Under the pieces are notes generated by a model, which was given only the letters and a program-made list of their open reading frames with translations, did no database searches and was not told the origin of the DNA. Made by a program: the position numbers and the translations under genes. This document shows positions 15,520 to 24,001 of a stretch of DNA of 53,106 bases, piece after piece. Source of the stretch: Nitrospirales bacterium (GTDB lineage Bacteria > Nitrospirota > Nitrospiria > Nitrospirales > UBA8639); assembly GCA_021604005.1 (NCBI GenBank), contig BQIV01000033.1, positions 1-53,106 on the forward strand. The letters run 5' to 3'. The first letter of the stretch is position 1, and every line of letters begins with the position of its first letter.

Positions 15520-16254
15520 CTATGCCGTGGCCATCCCTGCATCGAGTGCAAGGAGGTACAGGTCATAGCTTTTTTGTATGGCATGTTTGACCCGCTGTAC
15601 TCGTGATTCTTCCGGCGTATCCCCGAGCAGATTGTAAATCAAGTCCAAGGCATCCACCGGATGCGTTTCATCATACGCCGCGTGGGCTTGAATCCACTTC
15701 ATAGCCTTTTTGCGCTGTCCTTCGGCAAAAAAGAGTTTATAGTTTGGACTTTCCCACACGAGCTGTGTCCATTCTTGGGTGACACCTTCTATGGCGAAAT
15801 TGGTAGCCGCCATGGCTTCGGCTAACCCGTCGACTTGGCAGACATGCCAACACCAATCGGTGACGGCTATGGCTGCGGTTGGACGCTGGTCGTTAAACAA
15901 TTTCTTTCGTGGGATGCCCGCGCATTGAGCCCAATCTTCGTACAATTCGACGTGTCGTTGCTCGATACGAAGATTGTTGATCAACCACCCACGAATCGTG
16001 TTCAGCCCTGGCTGTTCTCCGTAGGAACATTTCAGAAGATTAAGGGCGAGAAATTGTGGAAAGCGTTCGATGAGAGGCCATAACCCCATCAATAAAGCCT
16101 GGTGTTTGGCTTGAGGGATCGTCCCGTCACTAAACCGAAACCAGGCTTCGTGTTTGGCAACGGACTGTGCTCCTGCTTCTGTCTCTTCGACGATTGTTTG
16201 AATCCACGTCGGATAGCGGCCTGAATGAATGGCGGTTTCGACGGTTTGTAACAT
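15520..16254 (-). CDS. PqqC/TenA-like (heme-oxygenase fold) protein
   Basis: A 244-residue all-helical protein of the TENA/THI-4/PqqC superfamily, closest by eye to the iron-containing CADD/HDO-type proteins. Candidate metal ligands occur on three helices: Glu and His in IEQRHVELYEDWA, Glu in FAIEGVTQEW, and the His-Asp-His set in AHAAYDETHPVDALDLI. A di-iron oxygenase is therefore plausible, but the substrate is unknown. GGAAGG lies before ATG 16254. It ends 243 bases upstream of the S8 protease gene on the same strand, and co-expression is possible. TenA thiaminase is less likely because no thiamin genes are near. Confidence 0.78.
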   Translation of the reverse strand: MLQTVETAIHSGRYPTWIQTIVEETEAGAQSVAKHEAWFRFSDGTIPQAKHQALLMGLWPLIERFPQFLALNLLKCSYGEQPGLNTIRGWLINNLRIEQRHVELYEDWAQCAGIPRKKLFNDQRPTAAIAVTDWCWHVCQVDGLAEAMAATNFAIEGVTQEWTQLVWESPNYKLFFAEGQRKKAMKWIQAHAAYDETHPVDALDLIYNLLGDTPEESRVQRVKHAIQKSYDLYLLALDAGMATA

Positions 16255-16475
16255 TACGTCCTTCCTACCTATCTGACATCCATGCTGACAAAGGTTTCTT
16301 TTCTGACATCGTTATCTTTTGTGGCTGCGTTGTAACGGAAACAGCTTCGTTAATGTTGAATGAAGCAAAAGGAAGGCCAGATTGGGTGAACGAGTGGATG
16401 ACGTGAAGGACAGTGGTTTTTCATGCCGTAACGACATGTCATCGTAACAACGATCTCAAGTTTGCCATGCGATGT

Positions 16476-16515
16476 GGTATCGCTTCGGATACGTTGTCGT
16501 ATCTGAAGAGATACC
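16476..16515. repeat. 18-bp imperfect hairpin in divergent intergenic region
   Basis: Arms 16476-16493 (GGTATCGCTTCGGATACG) and 16498-16515 pair with two mismatches around a TTGT loop. It lies in the 400-base gap (16255-16655) between divergent genes, upstream of both starts, and no run of T follows. It could be a regulator site or a short interspersed repeat. The remainder of the gap is A+T-rich before 16655, consistent with promoters that I cannot place exactly. Confidence 0.5.
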
Positions 16516-16655
16516 GATGCAGTGTGATAGGTGGGGAAATTTCATTTAAGAATCAAGCATTCAATCGGTATAGCATTTGCTTTTATTTGTAAAGAATAAT
16601 GAGGTGCTTGCCAACATTCATTGAGCTTGAACGACGATGACAGAGGAGAGGAATC

Positions 16656-17651
16656 ATGCCCCTACATCAATACGGTATTCTCAAAGGACGGCCAATTCAA
16701 AAGCGTTTGGGTATGGGGCAAAGCCCCCATTATCAAATTCATATTGTTGATGACGAGACGGACTATCGCATTGCCATCAATGTGAAATCGAAGTTAAGCC
16801 CATCGGAATTGTTATACGTGGTGGATGAACGATTTGAGCATTCGCTGCTGGCGGAGCTGGAAACGCAGCCAATGGGTTTTACGCTTTTGCCCAGCCAACC
16901 GGACAGTCTTGCGTTGGATTTTATTCGAGGGAATCTGTTTGATCGTGGTGATCTTATTCCTCTTCCCCATGATGTGCCTGGGCCTGATAATGATTTAAAT
17001 GAAAAAATCGATGCGCATGTGACGCGGGCGCTCGCAGAAGAAGATGCCGTCGTGTATGCCTTTGGCGAACGATGGGGACCGGAGGCCAACAGTCGGGACA
17101 AGTATTTTGGCTTTCGACCAGGGAACGGCATTCACGATATTCACATGAATCAGGGTAACGTTGGCCGGTTTGTGAAGGATGACGGTGTCTGGCAAGACGG
17201 GGCACTCATGATTCACTTTCCCAGCGAGGATCGGTGGGTAGCCATTTTTCTGGCATTTCAGTCGCAGTCGTGGCACACCGACGATCAGACCGGGCACACG
17301 ATTCCAATGGAACCTGGGAAAGACCCGCAAGGACAGATCAACATCATCGCGGCGCAGGTGAATCCTGAAGGTGGCGATGTAGGAAGAGAAACCGTCACGC
17401 TCTTGAATCTAACGCCAACCCCGATCGATATCTCAGGTTGGGGAATTTTGGATAAGCATAAGAAGCGTGAGATGCTGACCGGCGTCATAGATCCGGGTGA
17501 AGCCGTGCGCGTGACCTTAACGGGGAACGGAGCTCAACTTTCCAACAAAGGCGGGATCATTACTCTGGTAGATCAGAATGGTATGAAGATAGATGGCGTG
17601 TCGTATACGAAAAAGGATGCTGAGCGGCAAGGGTGGACACTGGTTTTCTAA
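16656..17651 (+). CDS. DUF2278 protein with C-terminal lamin-tail domain
   Basis: A 331-residue protein. Residues 1-220 match the DUF2278 (YukJ-type) family, with the start MPLHQYGILKGRPIQKRL, HYQIHIVD, ALDFIRGNLFD, AFGERWGPE and GIHDIHMNQGN. Residues about 225-331 form a lamin-tail/LTD beta-sandwich (IAAQVNPEGGDVGRETVTLL, IDISGWGILDKHKK, VSYTKKDAERQGWTLVF). LTD domains often bind nucleic acids or partners in bacterial proteins. Function is otherwise unknown. GAGGAGAGG precedes ATG 16656 at good spacing. It is monocistronic as far as can be seen. Confidence 0.85.
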   Translation: MPLHQYGILKGRPIQKRLGMGQSPHYQIHIVDDETDYRIAINVKSKLSPSELLYVVDERFEHSLLAELETQPMGFTLLPSQPDSLALDFIRGNLFDRGDLIPLPHDVPGPDNDLNEKIDAHVTRALAEEDAVVYAFGERWGPEANSRDKYFGFRPGNGIHDIHMNQGNVGRFVKDDGVWQDGALMIHFPSEDRWVAIFLAFQSQSWHTDDQTGHTIPMEPGKDPQGQINIIAAQVNPEGGDVGRETVTLLNLTPTPIDISGWGILDKHKKREMLTGVIDPGEAVRVTLTGNGAQLSNKGGIITLVDQNGMKIDGVSYTKKDAERQGWTLVF

Positions 17652-17743
17652 GAGCATGAAGCGCCCTTCATGAGGCGAAAAAAGTAGAAAAGTCCTCCTC
17701 CGAGATACGTTCTTTTCTTCCACGAGCGACGGTAGCACGACAA

Positions 17744-18535
17744 TCATGTCGATTGTGGTTCTTCTTTGAGTTGAATGGTTTCGACACGAACCCGGGCCAG
17801 ACCTTTTTTCGCAAATCCTAACCGTTGAGCAGCCCCCCAACTGAGATCGATAATCCGTTTTCCGGACTCGGCATTATGGATGCTCGGGAACGGCCCGCGA
17901 TCGTTCACCCGTACAATAATGGATCGGCCATTCTCAAGATTCGTGACTTGGACGTTTATGGGCAATGGCAAGTATTTGTGCGCGGCGGTGAGTCCTTTCG
18001 GGCTAAAGGCCTCGCCGTTTGCCGTCATATGCCCACCTTTTTGTCGTCGTGTTTCCGCGCCGTACCATGACGCGATACCTGTCTCTTGGTATGTTTGGGC
18101 CATTGCGACTGTCATCGGCACATAGCGACGACCTTTAACGGTATAGGGAGCAGTTTTGACGCGGCCTTGTCGAATAGCCTCTTTGACCGGCAGTCCATCG
18201 ACGGTTTCGAGATCGTCGTTCATAAGAGGCCAATCGAATGGTGCCTGTACGACTTCGAACGTAAACTTTCCAATTTGGTAGATGACTTTCGATGTTCCGA
18301 CTGTCAGTTCATAAGCCCCCTTGATCACCCACACCGTTCCCTTTACTGTCCCCGATACGACATTGGCTGTCCCTTTGATTATAGAACAGCTCGGCATGGC
18401 CGCTCCGACCAACAAGATCAAAAGACTAACGAAGGCGAAAGGCCGTATGACCGATACCCATAGATGGTGACGTGTCGGTGTACGTACTTGGCCGTTATGT
18501 ATCAACCATCCCCACGACCGTAAGAAGTTGTTCAC
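17744..18535 (-). CDS. rlpA: RlpA-like septal ring lytic transglycosylase
   Basis: A 263-residue envelope protein. A membrane-targeting segment (FAFVSLLILLVGAAMPSC) near residues 33-50 ends at a Cys that may be lipidated, although -MPSC is a poor lipobox. A Gly/Val-rich linker follows. The double-psi beta-barrel RlpA domain (about 150-250) has TGIASWYGAETRRQKGG, TANGEAFSP, LTAAHKYLPLP and VRVNDRGPF, including the conserved Glu, His and Asp. It should cleave naked glycan strands in peptidoglycan. I place the start at GTG 18535 (GGAG seven bases upstream) rather than TTG 18550. The SPOR domain found in some RlpA proteins is absent. It is divergent from the glycosyltransferase gene. Confidence 0.85.
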   Translation of the reverse strand: MNNFLRSWGWLIHNGQVRTPTRHHLWVSVIRPFAFVSLLILLVGAAMPSCSIIKGTANVVSGTVKGTVWVIKGAYELTVGTSKVIYQIGKFTFEVVQAPFDWPLMNDDLETVDGLPVKEAIRQGRVKTAPYTVKGRRYVPMTVAMAQTYQETGIASWYGAETRRQKGGHMTANGEAFSPKGLTAAHKYLPLPINVQVTNLENGRSIIVRVNDRGPFPSIHNAESGKRIIDLSWGAAQRLGFAKKGLARVRVETIQLKEEPQST

Positions 18536-18657
18536 AAATGATCTCCACAATGCTGCGGGCTCTCGTTACAATACCATGTTGCGCTTTGGTTTTTGGGAGC
18601 AAGGGGAACGGCTCCGTGACGGCAGCTTCTCTTGCGTCATGAAATGATCTTCATCCT

Positions 18658-20346
18658 ATGCGATTTCTGAAACAGGATTGTCGGACTGAATGGGCGCATT
18701 GGCTCATGCTTGGGGCCCTGAGCATCCTCGCATTCTTTTACAACTTGCCGTCATCGCTGTTTGGAGTGACGGAAGGCCTGTATGCAGCCGTGACCGAGAC
18801 GATGGTGCGGACGGGTGAATATGTGCATCTCAGCCTGCATGGTCAGTCGTATTTCAACAAACCTCCCTTATTTTTTTGGTTTCAAGCCCTCTCCACGAAA
18901 ATTTTTGGGTGGGGGGAAACGGCCTTGCGTTTCCCTTCAGCTCTCTTAAGTTTTGGGACGGTGGTCGTGACCTATTGGGTGGGAAGAACATTGTACTCGG
19001 CAACAGCCGGCTTCTGGGCGGCTTTGGTCGTCATCACGAGTTATGTAACGTTGTGGTTTGGGCAAATGGCAATCATCGACCCCGTGCTGACCTTTTTCAT
19101 GACTTTGGGTATCTTGGGATTGGTCCGGGCTTACTTTCAAGAAGGGACATCCTGGTGGTACGTCGTTGGCTTTGTGGCATTGGCTTTTGGAGCCATGGTG
19201 AAAAACCTTCACGCGTTCGCGATGCCGGTCATACTCTTTCTCGTGTTGCTCTGGATCTGCCGCGATAGAACGCCCCTGAAATCCTCTGCCTTTTGGGTTG
19301 GTTTGATGGTGTTTGTGGGACTTCTTGGATCGTATTATGCCTACTTAGGCCAAGAGTTTATTCAGCATTATGTTTTAAAAGAAAATGTACAACGCATGAC
19401 CAAGTTAGCTGGAGATACCCAAGGAAGCGCTTTCGATGCGTATTTCGGGAAACGTCCTATTATGTGGTATGGCTTTGTCGTGTGGTTTGATTTTTTCCCC
19501 TGGTCCCTTCTACTCCCTTCCGGACTGCTTGTTCTCTGGACACAACGGCCATTGCAGCGGTATCCCAGAGAAGCGTTTCTTCTCATGTGGGTACTAGGAT
19601 ATTTTCTGGCCTTTTCCTTGTTTCCGGAAAAACATGAACGGTATCTCATGCCGATGGTTCCCGGGGTCGCGGTCTTGATTGGGTATTTCTATCACAGAGT
19701 GTTTGAGACGCGAGATCTCGAGGTCTGGAAGTCTGCGATGTATAAACCCACGCTCGGTCTGTTGAGTCTTCTCTGTCTCGTCTTAGTGTTCTTGGCCCCG
19801 TTTCTTTTACATAAAAAATGGAACCTGCCGACGGATGTATTCCCGTGGTGGTATCAACTGACGATACTTGCCGGGATCGGAGTCTTGCTCTATTCGATGG
19901 CCAGGAAGAGAGTCACTGTTGCTCTAAGGATGGTGGGGGTATTGTCTGTCGCGCTGATGGTCGGCGTTGTCGTTTTCGTTGTACCCGGTATTCATGCCGT
20001 GGCATCGCCCAAACTCATCATGACGGAGGTCCAATCGTATTTGCACAATCCCAATGATCCTATCCGGACGTTTCAACATTGGAACTGGCGGAGTGATGAG
20101 GATCTGTACTATTGGCAACATGTTCATAATGGTGCTGGTGTGATTGGGGGAGAACGCAGTGATCAACATGCCTTGGAAGTATTAGAGCACCAAGTCGAGC
20201 AATCAGGATCTCTGATTATTTTGATGACTGAAAGGCAATATGGAGAGATTGTTAACCCCTCCCCCAAACTTTCGACAACGGTCCTAAGGAAATTTCTGAG
20301 ACCGAAAAAGACAATTCTGTTGGTTTCAATAGCGTTGAAAGCGTAA
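18658..20346 (+). CDS. ArnT/PMT-type (GT39/GT83) membrane glycosyltransferase
   Basis: A 562-residue polytopic enzyme with roughly 11-12 membrane helices. It shows the conserved first periplasmic loop acid (GVTEGLYAAV; normally EPRYA) and the motif SYFNKPPLFFW typical of ArnT-like dolichyl- or undecaprenyl-phosphate sugar transferases. EKHERYLMPMVP is the usual later motif. The C-terminal 110 residues are periplasmic. It probably transfers a sugar from a polyprenyl-phosphate carrier to lipid A, a glycan or a protein; the acceptor is unknown. There is no strong ribosome-binding site before ATG 18658. It converges with the TPR gene, leaving only 7 bases between the stops. Confidence 0.88.
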   Translation: MRFLKQDCRTEWAHWLMLGALSILAFFYNLPSSLFGVTEGLYAAVTETMVRTGEYVHLSLHGQSYFNKPPLFFWFQALSTKIFGWGETALRFPSALLSFGTVVVTYWVGRTLYSATAGFWAALVVITSYVTLWFGQMAIIDPVLTFFMTLGILGLVRAYFQEGTSWWYVVGFVALAFGAMVKNLHAFAMPVILFLVLLWICRDRTPLKSSAFWVGLMVFVGLLGSYYAYLGQEFIQHYVLKENVQRMTKLAGDTQGSAFDAYFGKRPIMWYGFVVWFDFFPWSLLLPSGLLVLWTQRPLQRYPREAFLLMWVLGYFLAFSLFPEKHERYLMPMVPGVAVLIGYFYHRVFETRDLEVWKSAMYKPTLGLLSLLCLVLVFLAPFLLHKKWNLPTDVFPWWYQLTILAGIGVLLYSMARKRVTVALRMVGVLSVALMVGVVVFVVPGIHAVASPKLIMTEVQSYLHNPNDPIRTFQHWNWRSDEDLYYWQHVHNGAGVIGGERSDQHALEVLEHQVEQSGSLIILMTERQYGEIVNPSPKLSTTVLRKFLRPKKTILLVSIALKA

Positions 20347-20353
20347 GTTGACT

Positions 20354-21865
20354 TTACATTCCCAAGCTAGTCAATCCCTTCAACGATAGTCGACGTTTCG
20401 GAGCGCGTTTCAAGGCTTGCTCAAATTCTTCCTTTGCCTTTTGGGGTTGATCTAGTTCCGTGTAGATTTCTCCCAACAATTCATGAGTTGGTTTAATAGG
20501 AATTGGAGGACCATAATCGTAGGGCAAGCTATCTTCTAGAGCAGCCGCTTCACGCAAGACTGTCAAGGCCTTTTGCGTGTTTGATTCCTGAAAAAGAATC
20601 ATTCCCTCAAGTTCTTTCGCCATGCTGCGCCCTGCCACTTCGTCTTGAGAGAGGGAAGCGTCACCCTGGCGGTTTAAGCGTTCAGTCAGTTGATCGAGCG
20701 CTTGCTGGGCGACAGACAGGTTGTTTGTATGAACTGCACTCATCCCGATGGCAAAGAGTTCGCTGGCGGCAAAGGATAATCGAAGCCCGCTTCGGTCGTC
20801 ATTGAGATGACTCGTCTTCCATTCCTGAGTCTCGATGGTATAGATCGCTCGCATGGACGCTCGATACTCTCTGGCGTAGCGTGATTGGGACTGTTGTGCA
20901 TCTTCTTCAATGATGGTTAAGACGCGTTTGGCTTCCTCTTTCTTTCCGATTTGCAGGTAGGCGTACATGAGCCACTTGAGCGTATGGTAGGGCCTGGCTA
21001 ATATTGTGAGTCCTTGCTGTGCGATTCGTGCCTCACTTGATGCCCACGAGGCTTCGTTCGAGGCAATCACGTCCTCCCACATCCCCAAAGCCATGAAAAT
21101 GTGTGACGGCATGTGCTGCGCATGCGAGGCAGCTGGAGCGAGTGACGAATAGATTTGAGCTGCATGCAAGCCCAATGGCGCGTGAATGGGGTCATCATAG
21201 GAATGAATTAAATAATGCACGGCGCCTGGGTGTTCGGGGTTCTTCCGAAAAACATCTTCTGCGATGGCTGCTGCTTGCATATACGTTGCCGTGTCGCGTT
21301 GACCTTGCGCGCTTCCCAGCATGGCTAAAGCCAAAAAAGCTTTGGCCTCCAGATCATGAGGAAACTCTTCAGAGAGCTGGCGCATCGCATCGGCATAGGC
21401 CCGGTCGCGTGCCTGCTTGTTTCCCGTTCCATACAGGGCTTCAACCGCCCGTATGTACCCTTGTTCTCGCTTTGTCGAGGCTTTGGCTAATCGAACTTTC
21501 GGGTCCGAGGCAAGTCGAGAAAGAATGGTGCGGCCTTCTTTGAGATTTTGTTCGCCCCATAGCGGGTGATTTTCGGTCATCGCTTCTCCCCAATAGGCCA
21601 TGGCAAAGTCCGGAGCTATCCGTTGAGCCTGTTGAAAGGCCTCTTTCGCATCGTCATATTGAAAGTTGTGGAGAAGGAGCACGCCACGAACAAACCATGG
21701 TTGTGCGTCAGAGGGTCCCGATGTCGGAAAATCAATCTGTCCGAGTCCAACGATGGATGGTGCTGTTTTTTCCGATGAGTCAGCGGGGACAACAGTTGTA
21801 GTTGCTATCCATAAAAGTCCAGTCAGTCCCAGGATAGGCAAGAAGAGATTCGCGCATCGCTTCAT
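20354..21865 (-). CDS. Exported TPR-repeat protein
   Basis: A 503-residue protein starting at ATG 21865 (AAGGATGG upstream). The start MKRCANLFLPILGLTGLLWI is a signal peptide or membrane anchor. TPR-like helical repeats begin at about residue 55 (FVRGVLLLHNFQYDDAKEAF, QRIAPDFAMAYWGEAM), continue around MPSHIFMALGMWEDVIASNE, and end with GEIYTELDQPQKAKEEFEQA. The histidine-rich HYLIHSYDDPIHAPLG and HAQHMPSHIFM segments recur in this TPR family. The start overlaps the stop of the cytochrome gene (ATGA), so it is translationally coupled to the SoxC-like pair. It may help assembly of that system, but this is inference from position. Confidence 0.82.
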   Translation of the reverse strand: MKRCANLFLPILGLTGLLWIATTTVVPADSSEKTAPSIVGLGQIDFPTSGPSDAQPWFVRGVLLLHNFQYDDAKEAFQQAQRIAPDFAMAYWGEAMTENHPLWGEQNLKEGRTILSRLASDPKVRLAKASTKREQGYIRAVEALYGTGNKQARDRAYADAMRQLSEEFPHDLEAKAFLALAMLGSAQGQRDTATYMQAAAIAEDVFRKNPEHPGAVHYLIHSYDDPIHAPLGLHAAQIYSSLAPAASHAQHMPSHIFMALGMWEDVIASNEASWASSEARIAQQGLTILARPYHTLKWLMYAYLQIGKKEEAKRVLTIIEEDAQQSQSRYAREYRASMRAIYTIETQEWKTSHLNDDRSGLRLSFAASELFAIGMSAVHTNNLSVAQQALDQLTERLNRQGDASLSQDEVAGRSMAKELEGMILFQESNTQKALTVLREAAALEDSLPYDYGPPIPIKPTHELLGEIYTELDQPQKAKEEFEQALKRAPKRRLSLKGLTSLGM

Positions 21866-22443
21866 GGGACCATCCTTGAAACATCTGGTCGTGTATCTCG
21901 AACAAAACCCTTCTGGTTGGGCATGTGAACAGCGGGAAGTGTTTGCGCATTCAAGATGGTGGATTCTTCGATGATCCCGTTCCGAAACAGAATCCAGGCG
22001 ACAACGGCATAGACTTGTTGAGGAGATAAAGACTGTGGGGCGTTCAATGGCATAGCCCGATAAATATAATCGTATAATGTCGTGGCATACGGCCAATAGC
22101 TTCCTACGGTCTTCAGTGGCTGATTGGTCGTGAGTGTGTCACGACCTCCAATGAGGATTGGCATGGGACCTTCTATTCCTGTAAGACCATGACAGGATGC
22201 GCATATGTTTGTATAGACGGTCGCACCCTCTATAACGGTTCCCTGTCCTGAAGGGAGACCCTCACCATTCGGTGCAATGTCAATATTCCACGCGTGAATT
22301 TCTGCTTGTGAAGCAGGGCGGCCAATATTGTACGTTGGGGTATGTTCAGACTCGGCTGCAGCAGAAACGAGAGCCGAGACACATATGAACATAACGGTCA
22401 TGACCCATATGGGTGTGAGAGTCCATTTGTTAGATGTGAACAT
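21862..22443 (-). CDS. Periplasmic c-type cytochrome, partner of SoxC-like enzyme
   Basis: A 193-residue protein. A signal peptide (VMTVMFICVSALVSAAAE) is followed by SoxD-like sequence: YNIGRPASQAEIHAWNIDI, heme motif CASCH, VGSYWPYATTLYDYIYRAMP and then HMPNQKGFV. There is one heme, whereas classical SoxD has two, so it is closer to SorB-like partners. It should accept electrons from the molybdenum centre and pass them to the respiratory chain. ATG 22443 has GGAAGG eight bases upstream and lies inside the end of the molybdoenzyme gene (14-base overlap). The TPR gene follows with an ATGA overlap. Confidence 0.88.
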   Translation of the reverse strand: MFTSNKWTLTPIWVMTVMFICVSALVSAAAESEHTPTYNIGRPASQAEIHAWNIDIAPNGEGLPSGQGTVIEGATVYTNICASCHGLTGIEGPMPILIGGRDTLTTNQPLKTVGSYWPYATTLYDYIYRAMPLNAPQSLSPQQVYAVVAWILFRNGIIEESTILNAQTLPAVHMPNQKGFVRDTRPDVSRMVP

Positions 22444-23710
22444 TGTGGACCTTCCCGTCTTCGGTGATTTTCCAACTTTGAATGGCGTTGTTATGGTAGT
22501 ACGAATGTGTTCCACGGATGGCAATGAGGTCGGCAAGAGTCGGTTGAACATACCCGGTCTCATCGTGGCAACGACTTTGAAGAATCGTTGCCTGTCCATT
22601 CCACTCCCAGGCTAAACGAAAGCGTGTATGGCACATGGGTAGAACGGGTTGTTGTAGCGCAGCGGCTTGCCAAGATTGTCCCCCATCCGTACTGACATCG
22701 ACATGCGTAATCCGGCCACGCCCGGTCCAAGCCAATCCTCGAATTTCGACAAAACCGGGTTTTTCTAATTGTTGTCCGCCTGAAGGGAACGTGATGACCG
22801 ACTTGGCTTCCATGTCAAAGGTGAATTGTCGCGCTGTCCCGTCCGGCATGAGGTCGGTATATTTCGAAGTTTCTTCGCGAGTCATTGCGGGACTAGTCAT
22901 CAGTTTGAGACGCCGCAACCACTTTACACATGTGTTGCCTTCCCAGCCTGGAAGGAGTAAGCGCAACGGGTAGCCCTGTTCAGGACGAAGCGGTTCGCCG
23001 TTTTGTGCATAGCACAACAGTGCCTGCTCAAGTCCAGCGTCAAGCGGGATGCTGCGTGTTAACGCTGCTGCATCACTCCCTTCAGCTAGCATCCATTTGG
23101 CCTCGGACCTGATCCCGGCCTCGTGAAGGATCGTGGCGAGTGAGACACCTGTCCATTCACTGGTGCTCGTCAGGCCGTGCGTTTCTTGTACGGTGCGTCC
23201 TTTGGGACCGTTCCATTCTTTCCCGGAATTTCCCGAACATTCAATAAACGCCAGGCGGGATTCGGCGGGAAATCGTTTGAGCTCTTCCACGGTAAAGATC
23301 ATGGGCTGGTGGACCAGTCCATGAACTAACAGACGATGTTTCTGTGGATCGATAAGGGGAACGCCATTATGATGCCGTTCAAAATGCAGAGCCGAGGGGG
23401 TGATGATCCCAGATAACTGTTGCAGCGGGGTCAATGATCGTGTGGAAGTGGTCAACCGTTGAGCATGCTCGAACGTCGCACGCGTTCCATACGCAGAGGC
23501 TTCCATGCCTGGAGTGCGAGCCGGATCGCTGGGGGAAGATGCGGTTGCCGCCGATGTTGGGGTGAGCATGTGAGCCGCTGTAACAGCCAATGTCGACGAA
23601 GCGGTAAGCAGAAACGTTCGACGGTTAAGAGGAGAGTCTGTTTCCGGGTTATCTGATGATTCAGAATGAGATGATGGGTTTTCGGCCAAAGGCGCGTCGT
23701 TGTTGTTCAT
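22430..23710 (-). CDS. soxC: SoxC/SorA-type sulfite (sulfane) dehydrogenase, Mo subunit
   Basis: A 426-residue periplasmic molybdopterin enzyme. A twin-arginine-like signal (NRRTFLLTASSTLAVTAAHM) lies near residues 28-50. The sulfite-oxidase fold follows: RTPGMEASAYGTRATFE and FERHHNGVP, then the Mo-ligand Cys in FIECSGNSGKEWNG. WTGVSLATIL, LLLPGWEGNTCVKWLRRL and the dimerisation domain (VDVSTDGGQSWQAA, RCHDETGYVQPT) complete it. It oxidises sulfite or sulfane sulfur and passes electrons to the cytochrome encoded next. No other sox genes are in the window, so a stand-alone sulfite-detoxifying or energy-conserving pair is most likely. The start at 23710 is plausible, with AGGAG upstream. Confidence 0.88.
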   Translation of the reverse strand: MNNNDAPLAENPSSHSESSDNPETDSPLNRRTFLLTASSTLAVTAAHMLTPTSAATASSPSDPARTPGMEASAYGTRATFEHAQRLTTSTRSLTPLQQLSGIITPSALHFERHHNGVPLIDPQKHRLLVHGLVHQPMIFTVEELKRFPAESRLAFIECSGNSGKEWNGPKGRTVQETHGLTSTSEWTGVSLATILHEAGIRSEAKWMLAEGSDAAALTRSIPLDAGLEQALLCYAQNGEPLRPEQGYPLRLLLPGWEGNTCVKWLRRLKLMTSPAMTREETSKYTDLMPDGTARQFTFDMEAKSVITFPSGGQQLEKPGFVEIRGLAWTGRGRITHVDVSTDGGQSWQAAALQQPVLPMCHTRFRLAWEWNGQATILQSRCHDETGYVQPTLADLIAIRGTHSYYHNNAIQSWKITEDGKVHNVHI

Positions 23711-24001
23711 GAGAATCTCCTGACTATCCGAACTCTCGCTATTCTTGTATTATAAGAATCGAAGAGCTGTAACTTCCACCGGAGGTGTGAAGGCTCCAAC
23801 GATCATACGGGAACCATTGCGGATATAGAAGATGAAGTCAAGTGGGATAGGCCGGGGCTACGAACACGAAACAATGTGGACGGTTTACGACAGATGCTCT
23901 AGCAGATCAATCGTCATGAAACGATGCGTGTCATAAGGCGAGTCTCTCTTGTGGCAGTGGTGGGAGTTTCACGATCACAAAACCGAGAATGAAGCGAAAC
24001 A

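Noticed and set aside
20354-22096. Longer version of the TPR protein starting near 22096
   Set aside because: The extra N-terminal 77 residues overlap the cytochrome gene in another frame, and a signal peptide begins exactly at ATG 21865.
21862-22599. Cytochrome gene starting at 22599
   Set aside because: The added residues are antisense-like Arg/Thr-rich sequence inside the molybdoenzyme gene. ATG 22443 has a ribosome-binding site and begins the signal peptide.
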